Shown here: one piece after another, positions 60,422-64,000 of the stretch
Layout of the letters: each line of letters begins with the position of its first letter
How positions within the stretch are numbered: the stretch's first letter is position 1
NCBI RefSeq assembly: GCF_016278365.1
Contig: NZ_JADQBZ010000008.1
Span: 464,049 to 528,048 of the forward strand
DNA from: Methanolobus sp.
GTDB lineage: Archaea > Halobacteriota > Methanosarcinia > Methanosarcinales > Methanosarcinaceae
Length of the DNA stretch: 64,000 nucleotides
Direction of reading: 5' to 3'
Made by a program: the position numbers and the translations under genes
Notes under the pieces: generated by a model
The model's database searches: none
Told to the model about the DNA's origin: nothing
Seen by the model: the letters and a program-made list of their open reading frames with translations, nothing else

Positions 60422-63400
60422 ATGATCCAAATGTATAAAAACAAATCAACGATATTAAAATACTCACTCCTATTATTGATATTATGTTTATCAACTGGAA
60501 TAGTATCTTCAGCAGATATCATAGTAGGATCAGGCCTGGGAAACACCACTATCAATGCCGCACTTTTTAATGCAAGTAACGGTGACATCATTATTGTAAG
60601 TGACGGAAATTACACTGAAAATATAGTTGTCAGCAAAAATGTTACAATTCGCTCACAAAACGGTTCAACGCATACTACTATAGAGGCAGCATCTCCAGAT
60701 ATCCATGTATTCAACATTACAGCCGACAGTGTTGCAATCCAGGGATTAAATGTAATAGGCCCAACGAATTACAGTAGCATTTACATGCTCTCAGTCTCTG
60801 ACTGTAATATTTCTGATAATGTAATATCTGAAAGTTATGCTGGAATCTTCTGCTTCAATGTGAGCAATAGTGACTTAATCAACAATACAATCACTTCCAG
60901 CGTACAAGGAATATACCTGTATGATTCACCCAACAATACCTTGATCAATAACACAATGGAATCAAATGAGTATAATTTTGGTGGTTATGGAACAAGTCAG
61001 GAGAATTTCTTCCAGAACATCGACACCAGCAACCTGGTTGATGGAAAACCTATCTATTATCTTATCGATCAGGCAGATATGCAAGTACCGTCCGATGCGG
61101 GACAGGTCTATGTCGTTAACTCCACCAATGTCACTGTTAAGGACATTGCAATATCAAATGGTTCTGAAGGCATAGTATTTGCATATACGGATAATTCTAA
61201 AATAGAGAACGTTACTCTATCAGAGAATGAGTATGGCATCGTACTTTTCAACTCCAATTCCAATATTCTTGATAACATCAACGTCAATAACAATTATTAT
61301 GGTATTTTCCTCCGTAACTCAACCAACAATAATCTGATCAGCAACATAATCAGCTCTAACGGGTGGGACGGTATTTCCCTGTATTCTTCAAGTGAACTCA
61401 ATAATGTCAACAACAACACGATCAGTTCCAATGGCTGTGACGGTATCTACCTTGATTATTCCGGGAACAATACCTTAAGCAACAATACTATTATCAATAA
61501 TCCTGAAATCGGAATCAACCTTTATGAGTCTGCTGACAATAACATAATCAACAATAGTGTCAACAACAACACTTATCAAGGCATTTACCTGGAAGATTCA
61601 ACTAACAACACCCTGATCGATAACATAATGGAATCAAATGGTTACAATTTCGGTGTTGGAGGGGCAACGTTTGAGTTTTTCGTTCAAAATATAGATGCCA
61701 GTAACACGATTGATGGGAAAGTGCTCTATTATCTTCTCGACCAGGCAGACATGCAGGTACCATCCGATGCCGGACAGGTATACGCAGTAAACTCTACCAA
61801 CATTACTGTCAATGATATTGAAGTCTCGAATAGTTTTGACGGCGTTGTGTTTGTATCCACTGACAATTCAACAATAGAGAATGTTACCGTCTCAGAATGT
61901 AGATATGGTATTTACTTACTTAACTCCAGTTCAAATGCACTTGATAATATCAGATCTAATGACAATCTCATTGGCGTAATGAATTTAAGATCAAATAACA
62001 TTACATTGTCCAACAGTAACATGAACTCTAATTTTGTGGGTATTCACCTTCAAGAGACAAATAATAGTGTTATGGCAAATCTCAATGCTAATGATAATAT
62101 CTTTCTTGGCATTGGTATCATCCACTCGAACAATAACTGCCTGAGTGAAACTGCTGCAAATAATGCTAACTATGCGGGAATATACCTCTCTGCTTCTGAC
62201 ACTAACACATTAACCAACAATATTGCCAGTTCTAACCAAATGGCAGGCATCCTAATCTTTGATTCAGATAATAATGATCTGGCTGGTAACACATTTGATG
62301 ATAATAAGGCCAGCTCCGGTGATTTGAGCTCTGTAAATCTGGAGTCAGAATCCCTAACCAATGACCAAACAATTGAACAAGCATTCTTCGATGAATTAAA
62401 TAGCCTTATAGCCGCAGAATCTGAAAACATGGTGAATTCCATATCCATTAATAGTGTTTCAGGCGCACGTGGAATTTACATTTCCGGTTCTACCAGCAAT
62501 ACATTCTCAAATACTCACTCAACGGGTAATGACCATGCTTTCTATGCCTTTGATTCCGTGAATACTATAGTAAACAACCTGATGATAAATACAGACATGG
62601 CACAGATGTCTTTCGTGACCAGTGATGCCAAACTCGTAATAAGCGAAGAAAACCTGGATTCTATAACTATGCCCGGTAAAACGAACGTCAATGGCTATGT
62701 AAATATGATTCGCTCACCCAATTACCTGGATAGCATCGTCCTTACGCCAATAGATGCAGGTATTGATATCCAGTTCTTCTATGATGATTCCGGAATGAGC
62801 AGTGCAGGTGAATCTTCAATAGATTTGTTCAGATTGAACGATACTGTGTGGGAAGAAGTTCCAAATGCTACACTCAACACCAGCAGTAACTATGTTTCTG
62901 CAACCATTAATGAAAATGATGGTGTTGCTCCTGCCGGAATAATGGGAGAAAGTCCAACATACACAGTTATATTGGCACTTTTCAAGGACGAAGAAACTAC
63001 CCGTTCTAACAGCGGTTCTGCAGCTCAAAGGGAGAGAAGAGAAGGGACCATAACAGATCTGCAGGTAGGTAATGATGGAAAAGTAACAAGTGACATGGTT
63101 GTTAAATCCGCAGATGCAACAACCACACTGACCTTGTATCAGGGAACACGGGCTGTTGATACTTCCGGATATCCTGTGAATAAGATAATAGTTACTACTC
63201 CTCTCTTCCTGCCCGCGGACACTCCGGGAGAGGTCATCGAGTCCGGTCTTTACTTCAGGTTCGGTCCTTCCGGAACCACATTCAGCCAGGAAGTAATGAT
63301 AACAATGGATTTCGATCCGGAACTGTTTGAAGGACGCGCTCCGGTAATCTACACTTATACATCCGAAGAGGGATGGATAGCGCTGGAGACAACAGTTGAC

Positions 63401-63661
63401 TGGGAGAACGGCAGGGCAACAGCTATGATAAGCCACTTTTCCCTATATGCACTGTTCGGGACCGATTCAGAAGAAACACAGGACATAATAGCTGAAACGC
63501 AAGGAACAGACATTGTTTCTCCTGCCACTCAGGAGGAAGGAGCACCTGCTGAAAGTGAAGGTGGTTTTGGCCATCTTTATTGGATTGTCGGTGTTGTAAT
63601 TGTTCTTGGCATGGGAATTGTAGTTGTAACTAAACAGAAGAACAAAGAAGGAGAGCTTTAA
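60422..63661 (+). CDS. Large NosD-like beta-helix surface protein with PGF-pre-PGF-type C terminus
   Basis: About 1079 residues. Signal peptide (basic start, hydrophobic stretch ending near SADIIVG), then a long right-handed beta helix of NosD type (roughly residues 25-780) built from repeats like NxxxNNxxxSNxxGIYL. A ~120-residue unit is duplicated within it (residues about 183 and 407, 672 bp apart, sharing LIDQADMQVPSDAGQVY/LLDQADMQ...). A beta domain with FGPSGTTFS and a YTSEEGWIALETTVDW block (PGF-pre-PGF type) follows, and a C-terminal helix anchor. Many NxS/T sequons. Probably an adhesin or S-layer-associated protein. Start uncertain (60407 TTG, 60422, 60431 ATG). Confidence 0.85.
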   Translation: MIQMYKNKSTILKYSLLLLILCLSTGIVSSADIIVGSGLGNTTINAALFNASNGDIIIVSDGNYTENIVVSKNVTIRSQNGSTHTTIEAASPDIHVFNITADSVAIQGLNVIGPTNYSSIYMLSVSDCNISDNVISESYAGIFCFNVSNSDLINNTITSSVQGIYLYDSPNNTLINNTMESNEYNFGGYGTSQENFFQNIDTSNLVDGKPIYYLIDQADMQVPSDAGQVYVVNSTNVTVKDIAISNGSEGIVFAYTDNSKIENVTLSENEYGIVLFNSNSNILDNINVNNNYYGIFLRNSTNNNLISNIISSNGWDGISLYSSSELNNVNNNTISSNGCDGIYLDYSGNNTLSNNTIINNPEIGINLYESADNNIINNSVNNNTYQGIYLEDSTNNTLIDNIMESNGYNFGVGGATFEFFVQNIDASNTIDGKVLYYLLDQADMQVPSDAGQVYAVNSTNITVNDIEVSNSFDGVVFVSTDNSTIENVTVSECRYGIYLLNSSSNALDNIRSNDNLIGVMNLRSNNITLSNSNMNSNFVGIHLQETNNSVMANLNANDNIFLGIGIIHSNNNCLSETAANNANYAGIYLSASDTNTLTNNIASSNQMAGILIFDSDNNDLAGNTFDDNKASSGDLSSVNLESESLTNDQTIEQAFFDELNSLIAAESENMVNSISINSVSGARGIYISGSTSNTFSNTHSTGNDHAFYAFDSVNTIVNNLMINTDMAQMSFVTSDAKLVISEENLDSITMPGKTNVNGYVNMIRSPNYLDSIVLTPIDAGIDIQFFYDDSGMSSAGESSIDLFRLNDTVWEEVPNATLNTSSNYVSATINENDGVAPAGIMGESPTYTVILALFKDEETTRSNSGSAAQRERREGTITDLQVGNDGKVTSDMVVKSADATTTLTLYQGTRAVDTSGYPVNKIIVTTPLFLPADTPGEVIESGLYFRFGPSGTTFSQEVMITMDFDPELFEGRAPVIYTYTSEEGWIALETTVDWENGRATAMISHFSLYALFGTDSEETQDIIAETQGTDIVSPATQEEGAPAESEGGFGHLYWIVGVVIVLGMGIVVVTKQKNKEGEL

Positions 63662-63678
63662 GCTCTCTATTACTTTTT
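63651..63678 (+). terminator. Terminator hairpin overlapping the surface-protein stop
   Basis: GAGAGC (63651-63656) and GCTCTC (63662-63667) enclose TTTAA, which contains the stop codon TAA (63659-63661), followed by a six-T run (63673-63678). Confidence 0.65.
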
Positions 63679-63966
63679 TGTAAATAACGAAGTATCATTT
63701 TTCTTTGCCTTATATATTTTCTTTTTTATAGCAACAGCAATTGTAAAATCAATTTGATGATATCATCACTAAAAAGCAATAAATAATTCGTACCTGCAAC
63801 TTTATGGATTCTGACAAAAGAGATTCTGTTCCTAAAATGTGAATAAGATATTAACGACAAAGTATTTATTCAATGGTTTTAATAATGAAGCGTTCAAGGT
63901 GATTAAAGGTCCTATACAAGACCTAATAGAAATCTGGACTTAATCCTTTCATCGTTATTGTAAGTG
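63679..63966 (+). other. Region upstream of 5S rRNA
   Basis: About 290 bp without a gene. A short hairpin AGGTC/GACCT (about 63907-63924) and a TATA-like agtatttatt (63861-63870) lie here; the latter could start a 5S precursor. Confidence 0.35.
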
Positions 63967-64000
63967 AGTCTGGCGGCCATAGCGGCGGGGCAATTCCTGT
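63967..64000 (+). rRNA. 5S rRNA, 5' end only (cut by window edge)
   Basis: The last bases, gagtctggcggccatagc then ggcggggcaattcctgt, match the start of archaeal 5S rRNA (helix I to loop B). About 34 of ~125 nt are visible; the exact 5' end is uncertain by a few bases. Confidence 0.75.

Overview
The window is a stretch of an archaeal chromosome, most likely a methanogen of the Methanosarcinales (Methanosarcinaceae; Methanolobus, Methanomethylovorans or Methanococcoides type). The evidence is archaeal-only genes (aCPSF1, RNA polymerase-style ribosomal operon L7Ae-S28e-L24e-Ndk-aIF5B-S6e, DNA topoisomerase VI, RfcL), a methanogenesis marker (MtxX), an Mrp antiporter operon, SufBC-only Fe-S assembly, bacterial-type gyrase beside topoisomerase VI, HMG-CoA reductase, and a NosD/PGF-pre-PGF type surface protein. 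The genus call is inference; no methanogenesis core enzyme lies in the window. No insertion sequence, prophage or CRISPR array was seen.

Layout. 1-1443: 3' end of the aCPSF1/FttA termination nuclease facing a HAD phosphatase. 1622-7468: complete mrpABCDEFG sodium/proton antiporter operon. 7469-10459: Sua5 (t6A of tRNA), a small membrane protein, a gene-poor 1 kb stretch with a strong candidate structured non-coding RNA, and a small winged-helix regulator. 10686-12637: sufCB. 13861-17455: translation operon. 17512-21130: a membrane protein with three beta-sandwich repeats, an FMN-binding protein, pdxT and pdxS. 21224-25655: gyrBA. 25965-33375: mixed metabolism and small proteins (alanine dehydrogenase, flavodoxin-fold oxidoreductase, lipoprotein, orphan response regulator, a PncC-like/NMN adenylyltransferase-like fusion, CutA, DnaJ-TM protein, TPR protein). 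33388-38772: top6BA, a RAM-domain protein and rfcL. 38865-46614: MtxX, an archaeal thymidylate synthase with a zinc ribbon, a ribbon-helix-helix protein with a tandem 17-residue repeat, a zinc-finger protein, IlvD and a radical SAM protein. 46619-49842: flippase-like membrane protein, sugar nucleotidyltransferase, OB-fold and FKBP surface proteins. 50311-50642: tRNA-Ala and tRNA-Ile. 51047-59939: regulators, an aconitase-family dehydratase, HMG-CoA reductase, a KaiC-like ATPase, a DUF5591 protein, an RDD protein and two tandem AI-2E-family transporters. 60422-63661: a large right-handed beta-helix surface protein. The last ~35 bases are the start of a 5S rRNA gene.

Working themes. Information processing dominates: transcription termination, translation, tRNA modification, two different type II topoisomerases and the clamp loader. 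The others are membrane energetics (Mrp), cofactors (Fe-S, pyridoxal phosphate, probably NAD), isoprenoid lipid and branched-chain or keto-acid synthesis, and the cell surface.

Most interesting points: (i) a G-rich hairpin element present twice with conserved 10-bp arms, one copy holding a canonical four-run G-quadruplex motif in its loop; (ii) a ~160-nt candidate RNA with its own TATA box, competing helices and a textbook hairpin-plus-U terminator; (iii) the ribbon-helix-helix protein with at least nine exact-length 17-residue repeats, and a perfect inverted repeat over its predicted transcription start; (iv) terminator hairpins that straddle stop codons. Start codons were revised where Shine-Dalgarno (SD) spacing or TATA position argued for it; those choices are stated per gene.
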